Below, piece after piece: positions 55,444 through 64,000 of a DNA stretch of 64,000 nucleotides. Source of the DNA: Exiguobacterium sp. s193 (GTDB lineage: Bacteria > Bacillota > Bacilli > Exiguobacteriales > Exiguobacteriaceae). The translations under genes were made by a program, and so were the position numbers. Within the stretch, counting starts at the first letter, position 1; each line of letters begins with the position of its first letter. A model generated the notes under the pieces. It was not told the DNA's origin, did no database searches, and saw only the letters and a program-made list of their open reading frames with translations. Location: contig NZ_JACSMR010000009.1 in the NCBI RefSeq assembly GCF_018618755.1, forward strand, positions 62,001 to 126,000, written 5' to 3'.

Positions 55444-56355
55444 ATGATGAAAAAGTTTTTATTACCGGTACTTTTATTGTTAACGCTTGTGATCGCCGCT
55501 TGTGGCAATACAGATAAAAAAGAAGATACATCTTCTGATACAAAAAAAGAAACCATTACCTATAAATCTGAAGATGGTGACGTCGAAGTCCCGGCAGATC
55601 CGAAACGTGTCGTCGTCCTTGCCGGTTTTGCCGGTAACGTCATGGCGCTCGACGTACCACTCGTCGGTGTCGATTCGTGGTCAAAATCAAATCCGAAGTT
55701 CGACCTTAAAGACGTTAAAGAAGTATCTGAAGAAAACGTCGAAAAAGTCATCGAACTCGAACCCGATCTCATCATCGGTTACGATACGACAAAAAACATC
55801 GATAAGTTCAAAAAAATTGCTCCAACCGTCACGTACACATACGGCAAAGTCGACTATTTGACACAACATATCGAAATCGGTAAATTGCTCAACAAAGAAC
55901 AAGAAGCCCGCGACTGGGTCAAAGACTTCAAAACACGTGCAGCGGACGCCGGCAAAGACATCAAAGCAAAAATCGGTGACGATGCGACGGTCTCTGTCAT
56001 CGAAAGCTTCGATAAACAGTTGTATGTCTTCGGCGACAACTGGGGCCGCGGGACAGAAATCCTCTATCAGGAAATGAAATTGAAAATGCCGAAAAAAGTT
56101 ACGGAAATGGCATTAAAAGATGGCTACTACGCATTATCTCCTGAAGTCTTACCGGAATATGCAGGTGATTACCTGATCTTCAGCAAGACAGCAGAAGCCG
56201 ATAACTCGTTCACTGAAACGGACACCTACAAAAACATCCCGGCCGTTAAAAACGACCATGTCTTCGAAGTCGATTCGAAAGAATTTTACTTCAACGATCC
56301 ATTGACACTCGAACGTCAATTAGAGTTCTTTAAGAAAAGTTTCCTTGGCGCGTAA
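55444..56355 (+). CDS. Iron-siderophore ABC transporter, binding lipoprotein
   Basis: 303 aa FeuA/FhuD-like lipoprotein: lipobox VIAACG (Cys at about 20), then the two-lobed fold with a long connecting helix (ARDWVKDFKTRAADAGKD). Early motif KRVVVLAGFAGNVMALDVPLVGVD and EKVIELEPDLIIGYDT are typical. Ligand not determinable; hydroxamate or catecholate siderophore. ATG ATG start; AAGGGAG upstream. A terminator follows before the permeases. Confidence 0.93.
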   Translation: MMKKFLLPVLLLLTLVIAACGNTDKKEDTSSDTKKETITYKSEDGDVEVPADPKRVVVLAGFAGNVMALDVPLVGVDSWSKSNPKFDLKDVKEVSEENVEKVIELEPDLIIGYDTTKNIDKFKKIAPTVTYTYGKVDYLTQHIEIGKLLNKEQEARDWVKDFKTRAADAGKDIKAKIGDDATVSVIESFDKQLYVFGDNWGRGTEILYQEMKLKMPKKVTEMALKDGYYALSPEVLPEYAGDYLIFSKTAEADNSFTETDTYKNIPAVKNDHVFEVDSKEFYFNDPLTLERQLEFFKKSFLGA

Positions 56356-56363
56356 CGTATACT

Positions 56364-56397
56364 AAAGGAGGGAGCCTCACTGCTCCCTCCTTTTTTT
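56364..56397 (+). terminator. Internal terminator inside the siderophore operon
   Basis: Perfect 12-bp stem AAAGGAGGGAGC / GCTCCCTCCTTT, loop CTCACT, then TTTTTTT, 28 bases before the first permease start. Would make more binding protein and ATPase mRNA than permease mRNA. Confidence 0.92.
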
Positions 56398-56424
56398 GAT
56401 TCAGACTAACTGGAGGCGATACCC

Positions 56425-57426
56425 GTGTCATCCGCTCGACTACCTTTTGGATTAAAAATTTCATTCGGACTGCTTCTCTTCGTAGTCATGTTTTGGCTTT
56501 CGATGACGTTTGGTGCTGCTGATACGTCAATCCGTGAAGTTTGGAACGCCTTGACGTTTGGTCCGCTCAACGATAAAGCAAAAATCATTCAGGAAATCCG
56601 TCTCCCCCGTGAACTGGCGGCGATTCTCGTCGGTGCAGCACTCGGTGTCTCAGGAGCAATCATGCAGGCCATCACACGGAATCCGCTGGCAGATCCCGGT
56701 TTGCTCGGATTGACGGCCGGAGCGAACGCGGCACTCGCCTTAGCCATCGTTTTCATTCCCGGCATCAACTATTACGGCATCATGCTTGCCTGCTTCATCG
56801 GTGCAGCACTCGGGGCAATCCTCGTCTTCGGAATCGGGGCATCGCGTCAAGGCGGATTTTCACCGCTCCGGATCGTCCTTGCCGGTTCGGCAATCTCTGC
56901 TTTCTTGTACGCGATTGCGGAAGGGATCGGGATTTACTTTAAGATCGCCCAGGACGTTTCGCAGTGGACGTCAGGCGGTCTTGTCGGTACGACATGGGGG
57001 CAACTGCAAGCAATCACCCCGGTCATCCTCATCGGAACCGTCATTGCGATGATTTTCTCGCGCCAGTTGACGATTCTCAGTCTGTCGGAAGAAGTCGCAC
57101 TTGGTCTTGGTCAGAACATCACCCGGATTAAAGGGGTGCTTTACGTCGTCGTCATCCTACTGGCCGGTGCTGCTGTCGCCTTAGTCGGCAACATGGCGTT
57201 CATCGGTTTAATGATTCCGCACATCGTCCGGGCAATCGTCGGAACCGATTACCGCTTCATTCTTCCGATGACCGCCGTCTTCGGGGCGACGTTCATGCTG
57301 CTTGCTGATACGATCGGTCGAACGCTGTTTGCCCCTTATGAAACGCCCGTCGTCGCGATTGTCTCAATGCTTGGTTTACCATTCTTCTTATTGATTGTCC
57401 GCAAAGGAGGTCGTGCATTCTCATGA
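56425..57426 (+). CDS. FecCD-type siderophore permease 1
   Basis: 333 aa, about nine to ten helices. Family motifs: IRLPRELAAILVGAALGVSGAIMQAITRNPLADPGLLG, VALVGNMAFIGLMIPHIVRAIVG, ADTIGRT. GTG start at 56425 with CTGGAGGCG upstream. Pairs with the next gene as the transmembrane heterodimer. Confidence 0.95.
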   Translation: MSSARLPFGLKISFGLLLFVVMFWLSMTFGAADTSIREVWNALTFGPLNDKAKIIQEIRLPRELAAILVGAALGVSGAIMQAITRNPLADPGLLGLTAGANAALALAIVFIPGINYYGIMLACFIGAALGAILVFGIGASRQGGFSPLRIVLAGSAISAFLYAIAEGIGIYFKIAQDVSQWTSGGLVGTTWGQLQAITPVILIGTVIAMIFSRQLTILSLSEEVALGLGQNITRIKGVLYVVVILLAGAAVALVGNMAFIGLMIPHIVRAIVGTDYRFILPMTAVFGATFMLLADTIGRTLFAPYETPVVAIVSMLGLPFFLLIVRKGGRAFS

Positions 57427-58430
57427 TGGAAACTCATCTACGACGCCGTCAACGTCTGATTTTTTGGATTCTCAGTTTTCTTTTACTCGGAACGATTGTC
57501 ATCAGTATCGGACTTGGACCGGCTTCCTTGTCCTATGACCGGCTGCTCCCGACACTTTTTGGAGAAGGCTCTTTTAAAGAAGATTTTGTTCTATTTTCCT
57601 TACGTTTACCACGCATCCTGATTACCTTACTCGCCGGTATGGCACTGGCTTTATCCGGATCGATTTTACAAGGCATTACCCGGAATGAGCTGGCCGACCC
57701 CGGAATCATCGGGATCAACACAGGGGCAGGTGTTGCGGTGGCAATTTTCTTCCTCTACTTCCCGGTTGATGTCGGTTCTTTCATTTATGCTTTACCCGCT
57801 GCTGCATTTGCTGGCGCCCTGCTGACTGCGATTGCGATTTACGTCTTATCGTATGACCGTGTCCGCGGTCTGCAACCAATCCGGTTGATTTTGACCGGGG
57901 TCGGCTTCTCGATGGCCTTATCCGGAATCATGGTTATTCTGATTTCGTCAACGAAACGAGAGAAGGTCGACTTCATCGCCAAATGGCTTGCCGGTAACAT
58001 CTGGGGGACGGACTGGACGTTTGTTTATGCTTTACTACCTTGGCTGCTCGTGCTCGTACCGTTTACGTTTTATAAAGCCAACAAACTTAATCTGCTCGCT
58101 TTAAACGAACCGGTCGCGATTGGTGTCGGGGTATCCATCGAAAAAGAACGGATTCAACTGTTACTGACAGCCGTCGCACTTGCTGCCTCCGCTGTTTCTG
58201 TAACGGGTGGTATTTCCTTCATCGGTCTGATGGCACCACATATCGCCCGTGCCCTCGTCGGTCCTCGCCATCAGTGGTTTTTACCGATTGCGCTGTTGAT
58301 TGGTGGTTGGTTGCTTGTTTTAGCCGATACGATTGGCCGAAATATCGCGGATCCAAACGGGGTGCCCGCCGGTATCGTCGTCGCGCTGATTGGTGCTCCG
58401 TACTTCATCTATTTGCTGTCAAAGAAATAA
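57423..58430 (+). CDS. FecCD-type siderophore permease 2
   Basis: 335 aa, FecCD fold: SLRLPRILITLLAGMALALSGSILQGITRNELADPGIIGI, SVTGGISFIGLMAPHIARALVG, LADTIGRNI. Overlaps permease 1 by 4 bases. AAAGGAGG before ATG 57423. Last gene of the operon, ended by a strong terminator. Confidence 0.95.
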   Translation: MMETHLRRRQRLIFWILSFLLLGTIVISIGLGPASLSYDRLLPTLFGEGSFKEDFVLFSLRLPRILITLLAGMALALSGSILQGITRNELADPGIIGINTGAGVAVAIFFLYFPVDVGSFIYALPAAAFAGALLTAIAIYVLSYDRVRGLQPIRLILTGVGFSMALSGIMVILISSTKREKVDFIAKWLAGNIWGTDWTFVYALLPWLLVLVPFTFYKANKLNLLALNEPVAIGVGVSIEKERIQLLLTAVALAASAVSVTGGISFIGLMAPHIARALVGPRHQWFLPIALLIGGWLLVLADTIGRNIADPNGVPAGIVVALIGAPYFIYLLSKK

Positions 58431-58456
58431 CAATCCACGTATCACCGAAAAGAATG

Positions 58457-58503
58457 AAAACGAAAGAAGGAGTGGATTTGGAGTCCGCTCCTTCTTTCGT
58501 TTA
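58457..58503. terminator. Terminator of the siderophore operon
   Basis: AAACGAAAGAAGGAG(TGGA) ... (GTCCG)CTCCTTCTTTCGTTT, about 20 bp stem. Confidence 0.92.
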
Positions 58504-58524
58504 GAAATCAACATTCAAGTCGAC

Positions 58525-58620
58525 TTATTTCTTAATTTTTTTCACTACTAACGTGATTACAGAAACGATAACGACTGTAATTAATGTAAAAAGTATCACT
58601 GTGATGGTTAGATTCGCCAT
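58525..58620 (-). CDS. 31-aa single-helix membrane peptide
   Basis: MANLTITVILFTLITVVIVS then VITLVVKKIKK: one hydrophobic helix (about 4-26) and a Lys-rich tail. AAAGGAG and GAGGTC upstream. Last of a five-gene minus-strand operon of membrane proteins, 35 bases after the preceding gene. No family recognised. Confidence 0.55.
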   Translation of the reverse strand: MANLTITVILFTLITVVIVSVITLVVKKIKK

Positions 58621-58655
58621 TCTTCTGACCTCGACTCCTTTTGCAAAAAAAGTTT

Positions 58656-59141
58656 TTAATACTTGATTCGTTTTTCTTCCCGCTCTGCCCGAATCATCTC
58701 CTGTTCCGATAAGTGTGTCGGATCGAGTCGTTTGATTCGTTTATCAACAATCCAATCCAGTGACAGCACCGTTAGGAAAAAGAGAAGGAACGGTCCGATG
58801 TATTCGGGACGTGCTACGTACGGCGTGATGAATTGGGCCAGAACGATGATCAGTACTTCGAAGGTGCTGATCACGACATAAGGCAATCCGAGATGATCCC
58901 AGACCTCTAGTCCATCAAACCGTTTCTTGAAATAGCGGTACTTCAGGAATCGGACGATCCATTGATAGGACAACAAGGGGACTAACAAAAAGTACTGAAA
59001 CGATGATTCCGTCAGGTGCCAGTCGTCCGCTAAAAAAAGAAATAAAAACAGTACCAGTCCAAACAATGCTGTCTGAATATAGCGTGCCCGTTTTGAAAAT
59101 CGCTGATAATCCACTTTCCGCTCGTGATGTATGTTATCCAT
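58656..59141 (-). CDS. Paralogous membrane protein 4 of the 58.5-60.6 kb operon
   Basis: 161 aa, about four helices in two pairs (about 24-44, 48-66, 88-110, 118-136). Ends with a charged cytosolic tail VDKRIKRLDPTHLSEQEMIRAEREEKR, the LDP..(L/F)(S/V)..E form of the family tail. GAGGGAGGAAG before ATG 59141. Unknown function; paralogue of the three genes upstream. Confidence 0.75.
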   Translation of the reverse strand: MDNIHHERKVDYQRFSKRARYIQTALFGLVLFLFLFLADDWHLTESSFQYFLLVPLLSYQWIVRFLKYRYFKKRFDGLEVWDHLGLPYVVISTFEVLIIVLAQFITPYVARPEYIGPFLLFFLTVLSLDWIVDKRIKRLDPTHLSEQEMIRAEREEKRIKY

Positions 59142-59168
59142 CGTCTTCCTCCCTCTTTTGTGTGTCGT

Positions 59169-59636
59169 TTACTTACGGTAGCGCTCAATCTCACGCATCG
59201 TCACGAAGGCGGGATCCAGTTTTTTCGCCTTCGCATTTAGTTTGGAAACAAACAACGTAATCACCAGCATCCAGATCAGAATCATTGCAAACGCGACACC
59301 TGAATACTGCGGGAAGAGATAGCCCGCGTAGAACAACAACACAGGCACAAAATAGCCGATCATTGAAGCCCGACCGACCTTCAAGACGGTCTCTTGATAC
59401 AATTCAGCCGGTAAGCGTTGTTTTAAAATCCGCAGACGCATGATTTCACGGACGACGCCCCCGAGACAAAGTAACGGAAGCGAAAATAACGTAAACAGTC
59501 CCGTTTCCCAAAAATCCGGAATGAACCAACCGATGACTGCGACCACTAAAACAGGAATCGGAATCAAATATTGGATTTTTTTCAACGGTGGTCCGAGCAG
59601 ATTTAACCGTGCATTTTTTTCAAGCAATGTATTCAT
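59169..59636 (-). CDS. Paralogous membrane protein 3 of the 58.5-60.6 kb operon
   Basis: 155 aa, four predicted helices in two pairs: YLIPIPVLVVAVIGWFI, FTLFSLPLLCLGGVV, then MIGYFVPVLLFYAGYLF and AMILIWMLVITLFVS. Loop R.LRILKQRL after pair 1 and tail KLDPAFVTMREIERY at the end match its neighbours. TAGGAG before ATG 59636. Unknown. Confidence 0.75.
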   Translation of the reverse strand: MNTLLEKNARLNLLGPPLKKIQYLIPIPVLVVAVIGWFIPDFWETGLFTLFSLPLLCLGGVVREIMRLRILKQRLPAELYQETVLKVGRASMIGYFVPVLLFYAGYLFPQYSGVAFAMILIWMLVITLFVSKLNAKAKKLDPAFVTMREIERYRK

Positions 59637-59654
59637 TTAATTTTCGCTCCTACT

Positions 59655-60116
59655 TTATACATTTTTGTACACTTCCTGATCACTGACAAAATCTGGATCA
59701 TTGCGCCGAATCTGAGTTTTTAACCACCATTCAGAAACGAAGTAAATCTGAACTAAGATAATAAGAATCAAACTCCACATCTGCCAAAACGACATAGTCA
59801 TCGTCTGTATTAAAAGGATTGTAAAAGTAACACTTAAGACAACGTTTTGGACAAGCCAAAACCGCCAGTATCTCGTTGCCAGCTCTTTACCAATATACGA
59901 TTCAAGAATTTTTCGTTTTTTTACTTGATAACGAAGATTGGATCCAAGAAAAGCTGCCGGAAACAAAAGTGTTAGTAGAACCGAATCAAAGACGGTCATT
60001 AAAATTCCGATACTCATCAGTAATAAGAACGTCCATAACCATTTCGTTCCTAAGATGTCCTTCTCCATATAGGCAAGCGTCAATTCGTGTAACCGTTCGT
60101 CCCGTGCCGTACGCAT
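59655..60116 (-). CDS. Paralogous membrane protein 2 of the 58.5-60.6 kb operon
   Basis: 153 aa. Begins MRTARDERLHELTLAYMEKD, nearly the same as protein 1; four helices; loop KKRKILESYIG; tail RRNDPDFVSDQEVYKN. AAAGGAGAGA before ATG 60116, 22 bases after gene 1. Clearly a recent duplicate of protein 1. Unknown function. Confidence 0.8.
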   Translation of the reverse strand: MRTARDERLHELTLAYMEKDILGTKWLWTFLLLMSIGILMTVFDSVLLTLLFPAAFLGSNLRYQVKKRKILESYIGKELATRYWRFWLVQNVVLSVTFTILLIQTMTMSFWQMWSLILIILVQIYFVSEWWLKTQIRRNDPDFVSDQEVYKNV

Positions 60117-60138
60117 GATGTTCTCTCCTTTAAGCCTG

Positions 60139-60615
60139 TCATTCTTCCAGATACTTCACGTGCTTATGCACTTCCTGATCACTGACAAAGTCAGGATCTC
60201 CTGACCGCGCTATCTTCTTAAACAACCAGTCGGTCGCAAAATAAAGCGGCGCAAGAATGAAGATGATCCAAAAAGTCATCTTCCATAAGGACAGATCGCT
60301 CGTTTCGAGCACGATCATGAGCAACGAGCCGTATAATACGATTTGAATTCCGAGCCACAGCATCGATTGTGTCATGATCTGATCTTTTGAAAGATACCGT
60401 TCTAAAATCCTCCGTTTTTCCAACTGGAACGGAAAATCAAAAATCAGATATACAAGCGGTAACAGGCCTAAGTAAAGTGACGAATCCATCGTCTCCGAAA
60501 AGATGCCGAGCGTCGCAGCCACTGCCGCCATCACCCAGCCGTTTTTTTGCAGTTGACTCTTATCAATATAGGCAAGCGTCAATTCGTGTAACCGTTTGTC
60601 CTGTGCCGTTTGCAT
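60139..60615 (-). CDS. Paralogous membrane protein 1 of the 58.5-60.6 kb operon
   Basis: 158 aa. Begins MQTAQDKRLHELTLAYIDKS; four helices in two pairs; loop EKRRILERYLS; tail RSGDPDFVSDQEVHKHVKY. Start at ATG 60615 after AAGGAGGAA. First gene of the operon. No family recognised. Confidence 0.8.
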   Translation of the reverse strand: MQTAQDKRLHELTLAYIDKSQLQKNGWVMAAVAATLGIFSETMDSSLYLGLLPLVYLIFDFPFQLEKRRILERYLSKDQIMTQSMLWLGIQIVLYGSLLMIVLETSDLSLWKMTFWIIFILAPLYFATDWLFKKIARSGDPDFVSDQEVHKHVKYLEE

Positions 60616-60755
60616 CCGTCTTTCCTCCTTCAAGCTCTATTTCGCTAGTGTAACGGTGTAGTCAAAAAATACCGGCCATGTCACAAGCGAACTGCCACAC
60701 GTTGCTCTCCGTTGTTCTATACTGTCATATACTTACATTTTACCAGTTATGTTTC

Positions 60756-60789
60756 AAAAAAAAGAAACTTCCTTAAAAAAGGAGTTTCT
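60756..60789 (-). terminator. Terminator of the 52-aa membrane protein gene
   Basis: AGAAAC-T-TCC ... GG-A-GTTTCT stem overlapping the stop codon, then T-run (AAAAAAA at 60756-60762 on the + strand). Confidence 0.75.
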
Positions 60790-60946
60790 AGGCCGATACT
60801 TGGATGATGAGATAGATGACACTATAGGCAACGATTGCTAACGGAATCAGTGCGACACCGATCAACCAACCGTTCTTATCACGGATTCCGAGATACAGAA
60901 CAAGACAGCCGACGATGAAGGCAATTAACGTCGTAAATGGATTCAT
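60788..60946 (-). CDS. 52-aa small membrane protein
   Basis: MNPFTTLIAFIVGCLVLYLG, IRDKNGW, LIGVALIPLAIVAYSVIYLIIQVSA: two helices joined by a charged turn. GAGGGGGA upstream of ATG 60946. No family recognised; good ribosome site and own terminator support it. Confidence 0.72.
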   Translation of the reverse strand: MNPFTTLIAFIVGCLVLYLGIRDKNGWLIGVALIPLAIVAYSVIYLIIQVSA

Positions 60947-61059
60947 AGTAGTTCCCCCTCAAAAATAACCTATTAAGAAATTTCCCATTCCCGGAACTTG
61001 ATAAACACACAAAGCGTCGTCTCAGCAGTTCAGACGGAAACGTTTTGTGTCGAAACGCA

Positions 61060-61101
61060 AAAAAGTGCCGGACAGGACGGAATTCCATCCTGCCAAGCAC
61101 T
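61060..61101 (-). terminator. Terminator of the subtilisin-like protease gene
   Basis: AGTGC-TT-GGCAGGA ... TCCTG-T-CCGGCACT hairpin then TTTTTT on the minus strand, 15 bases past the stop. Confidence 0.88.
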
Positions 61102-61115
61102 GTTTCGTAAAAGGA

Positions 61116-64000
61116 TTACTTCTTCGTAATGACCACTTTCTTCTCGACGACATGGCCGCCAAGGTCTTTTAATTTCAAGTTGTAGACGTTTTTCCCTTTT
61201 TTCAAGGTAACGGTCTTATGGATCGTTTTCTTGAAGGCGCGCATCTCGTATGGTTCTTTGAACGAACGGCGGTATTCGGCATTGCCGTTCAAATCAAAGC
61301 GTAACTCTTCGTAGTTGTCGCGCAGGACGATTGTCATCTTGGCTGTTTTCGTTTTACTCGAGACGGTTTTTGGTGCTGTCACGCGGATCGTCGGACGTTC
61401 CGAGTCGAGGATGACTTGACGACTGAAGGCAACACGGTTGCCTTTGCCATCATAGGCTTCGACTTTAAACGATTTTACGCCATCCGTCGTGTACGTGATA
61501 CCATGGCTGAACGTATAGTGCTGTTGTGCAGCATCCCAGCGTAATTTCACAGATTTGCCGTTGATTTTAAAGGACTTCACGCCGGACTCATCCGCGACGT
61601 TACCTGTCACGGTCACTTGTTGTGACGTCGTTACGGCGAGTGCTTCCGGTGTATCGATTTGGACACTTGGAACCGCTTTGTCGACACCTGACGTGTTGAC
61701 GTTTTTCTTCACGCGGTTGCCTGCATAATCCGTTACGACGAACGTGACTTTCGCACGGCTTGGCAAATCCGTCAATGTGTAGTTGGTAACAGATGGAGCG
61801 AGCGGCTGTTTCAAGACACTGTTTCCGTCGACCAGGATATCGAATGAAGCGACACCCGTCCCTTGGTCACCGGCTGTCCAGGAAACTGCTTTTTTGTCAG
61901 CATCCCATTTAACGGTCGCTGCTGGTACTTTCGTATCGACATAAATCGGGAATGTCGCCGTCTGCCATTTCGCATTCGGATAATCGACGACTGATTTTAC
62001 TTGATAGTAGTACAGACCGTCTTTAACTTTTGAACCGTTGACTGTTCCATCCCATGCGGCATTCGTCACCGGTGTATAACCGGGCTCTGCTCCGCCATCA
62101 TAATAGTTCTTGACGACATCCGACTGGGTTTCGAGTTTACGGAGTGTTGACTGGTTGCGGTCGAGAATCGAATACTCGACTTTCTTCGCATTCCGTAAGA
62201 ACGACAAGACTGGGAACGCCTCATCCGCACTGCCATCACCGTTCGGCGAGAACGACACTTTTTCTTTGACGACTTTACCGAGCGCATTCGTACCGAGGAA
62301 GTTGAAGTCATCCTTCACTTCTGTTGCAAGACCCGTGATGCCGTAGAATGTGTTGCCGTCATAGAGCGGCGCATCGACGATCGGTGCTTTATCCCATGCT
62401 CCTTTAAAGCCGACATATGGAACCGTCAACTCCGGATTTTTGCTGTTGGCATCGACGAGACGGACGAATCCTTCGACGAAGTAGCCATTCTCAAAGATCG
62501 TGTCGAGTGGTGCACCGTTCGCCCAATCAACCGTGTCTTTTAAGTCGACCGTGACGTTGACCTTCGTCGTACTCTTCGCATTGATCGCGACCGAACTTGC
62601 TTTCTTCGAACCGACCGTGAACGAGATCGGGAATGTCCCTTTATTAGCATCGACCGCATCCACGGTTCCTTTTTTGAAGATCCCGTTTGCCTCAAGCAGG
62701 TTTTCCCCCTCGACGGCAAGATCCGATTGAACAGTCCCGGCAAGTTTGTACGTTAACTTCTCGTTGCTGTAGTTCTTTAAGTCGAGTGTGAAGCTGAACT
62801 TGTCTCCGACTTGTTTCAAGGCAGCTTTTCCTTCACCAGACTTCGTTTCTGTCACGACGACTGGTGTTTTCATCGCGGCATGCAAGTCCATCAGTCCAGC
62901 TCCCTCACGGCGTGGTGAGTAGTAGTTGCCGGTCTTCGCTTCTTGATTGTACTTCCCTGAATCAAGCTGCGGACGGGACGTGTTCATCAAGATTGTCTTC
63001 GCGAGTTTCACGCGTGTCGCGCCACTGACCTTGAAGTCCTTGTCGATCCGTTGCATGACGAGTGCTGTTCCACCGGCGACGTGAGGTGCTGCCATCGACG
63101 TCCCGCTCATGACACCATACTCGTTATCGTTGAGCGTCGAATAGATTTTTCCACCCGGTGCCGTGATTTCCGGCTTGAAGTCCAGGTTCGGTGTAACGCC
63201 CCACGACGTGAAGTCGGACATTTCTCCTGCGACCGGGTTTGGTGTCGAGACGGCTTTCCCGTCAAACGTCACTGTCAATGCTTTACCCGCTTTTGCTTTC
63301 GCTTCGAGTTCGTTGCCGTCTGCGATGCTTAACGAGACAAGCGGAATCGTCGGTTTATTAAGTGCCATGCTGACGTAATCCCCGTGTTCGACCCGACCGC
63401 GGATGATGACACCGGCTGCCCCTTGTTTCTCGGCTTCCGCCTGAATCATCGAATAGTTAAAACCGCCGTTACGGACGACGAAGACGACTTTATCTTTAAC
63501 GTCTTTATCCACGTAGTTCGTTTCACTGCCATCACCGACATACACGACATCCATCTTCGCTTTATCGAAGACCGCAATCGGATTCGGTGAGTCCTGTTTT
63601 TGATACGCGAGGTAACCGGCATCCTGCCCGTCAACCGTCAACGCCATACCTTCGAGTGTCAACTGTGTGTTCTCGACCGACGCGACTTGCAGTGATTCGC
63701 TGATCAAGCCCGGTGAACCGACGACACCGACGTCCGGGTTCGACGCGTATGGATTCCCGGCGCCACTTCCGGCAAATGCCGAGTTCCCCGCTGAAATTGC
63801 ACACAAAATGCCGTTGTTCATCGCATTGACGATTGCTTTTTGTTCCGGATCATCCTTTTGGACGAATGAGGCCGTCGAACCGAGACTCATGTTGATGACA
63901 TCTGCTCCAAGTGCAATCGCATCATCAATCGCTTTGATGTAGATGTCACTGAATGTCGACGGCATTCCCGGATCGTTTCCGAAGACTTTCATCGCAAGCA
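61116..64000 (-). CDS. Large S8 subtilisin-like serine protease, C-terminal part (cut by window end)
   Basis: Open through the window edge (codons before ATG 63992 continue as Leu-Ala), so the N-terminus with the catalytic Asp and His is missing. About 960 aa present: DVINMSLGS, oxyanion Asn in AISAGNSAF, PA (protease-associated) insert domain around VFVVRNGGFNYSMIQAEAEKQGAAGVII, catalytic Ser in SGTSMAAPHVAGG. Then an Fn3_5-type domain (about 375-520), a FlgD-like/CARDB-like domain with FSPNGDGSADEAFP, and further Ig-like domains to the end. Secreted or wall-associated; no LPxTG motif at the C-terminus. Confidence 0.93.
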   Translation of the reverse strand, partial: LAMKVFGNDPGMPSTFSDIYIKAIDDAIALGADVINMSLGSTASFVQKDDPEQKAIVNAMNNGILCAISAGNSAFAGSGAGNPYASNPDVGVVGSPGLISESLQVASVENTQLTLEGMALTVDGQDAGYLAYQKQDSPNPIAVFDKAKMDVVYVGDGSETNYVDKDVKDKVVFVVRNGGFNYSMIQAEAEKQGAAGVIIRGRVEHGDYVSMALNKPTIPLVSLSIADGNELEAKAKAGKALTVTFDGKAVSTPNPVAGEMSDFTSWGVTPNLDFKPEITAPGGKIYSTLNDNEYGVMSGTSMAAPHVAGGTALVMQRIDKDFKVSGATRVKLAKTILMNTSRPQLDSGKYNQEAKTGNYYSPRREGAGLMDLHAAMKTPVVVTETKSGEGKAALKQVGDKFSFTLDLKNYSNEKLTYKLAGTVQSDLAVEGENLLEANGIFKKGTVDAVDANKGTFPISFTVGSKKASSVAINAKSTTKVNVTVDLKDTVDWANGAPLDTIFENGYFVEGFVRLVDANSKNPELTVPYVGFKGAWDKAPIVDAPLYDGNTFYGITGLATEVKDDFNFLGTNALGKVVKEKVSFSPNGDGSADEAFPVLSFLRNAKKVEYSILDRNQSTLRKLETQSDVVKNYYDGGAEPGYTPVTNAAWDGTVNGSKVKDGLYYYQVKSVVDYPNAKWQTATFPIYVDTKVPAATVKWDADKKAVSWTAGDQGTGVASFDILVDGNSVLKQPLAPSVTNYTLTDLPSRAKVTFVVTDYAGNRVKKNVNTSGVDKAVPSVQIDTPEALAVTTSQQVTVTGNVADESGVKSFKINGKSVKLRWDAAQQHYTFSHGITYTTDGVKSFKVEAYDGKGNRVAFSRQVILDSERPTIRVTAPKTVSSKTKTAKMTIVLRDNYEELRFDLNGNAEYRRSFKEPYEMRAFKKTIHKTVTLKKGKNVYNLKLKDLGGHVVEKKVVITKK

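Overview
The window reads as chromosomal DNA of a low-to-mid GC Gram-positive of the order Bacillales, most likely an Exiguobacterium-type organism (inference from gene order and families; no 16S gene is present to prove it). The first 13 kb is the classic Bacillus block tdk - rpmE2 - rho - glpX - murZ - fsa - fbaA - spo0F - ywjG - pyrG - rpoE, read mostly on the minus strand. It is interrupted by dedA, by an NlpC/P60-SDR-small-membrane-protein group, and by a dispersed repeat.

From 13.4 to 21.2 kb lies accessory metabolism and signalling: GNAT, an ArsR regulator with two YdcZ/DMT half-transporters, a DeoR-Gfo/Idh-UPF0303 operon, an SDR, a membrane diguanylate cyclase, a small pore-loop channel and an orphan. 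From 21.8 to 26.4 kb there is metal transport: mgtE, and an mntBCA-type ABC operon with two promoter-operator modules that look like MntR boxes, followed by a PCYCGC lipoprotein. From 27 to 43.5 kb are oxidoreductases, a large orphan sensor kinase, WrbA, an ABC-2 exporter with its TetR, a DUF2332 protein, a big secreted protein, an LtaS-type sulfatase, and a TetR-controlled hydrolase/ADH/SDR operon with two matching 18-bp operators.

From 43.6 to 48.4 kb there is a visibly AT-rich island. It holds a streptothricin-acetyltransferase-like GNAT, about 1 kb of decayed sequence, and a three-gene operon: a restriction-endonuclease-like protein, a 79-aa middle component and a DUF2326 ABC/SMC-like ATPase. 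This matches the ABC-three-component (ABC-3C) architecture predicted to act in biological conflict, and it is the best candidate for an uncharacterised defence system in the window. It sits directly downstream of groES-groEL, which carries a perfect CIRCE element.

From 50.5 to 64 kb come the groE-linked CPBP protease and ydiK, a c-di-GMP-I riboswitch in front of a secreted calcium-binding TSP3-repeat protein, a Fur-regulated ferredoxin-NADP reductase divergent from a siderophore ABC operon, a five-gene operon of unknown small membrane proteins (four of them mutual paralogues), and the 3' part of a large subtilisin-like protease cut by the window end.

Other points: three copies of a roughly 126-144 bp inverted-repeat element (5.4, 21.6, 35.7 kb) whose internal hairpin is preserved with different bases; a pyrG leader with the signature of reiterative-transcription attenuation; and a MurA paralogue whose PEP-site cysteine is a tyrosine. 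I saw no tRNA, rRNA, CRISPR array, IS transposase or phage genes.
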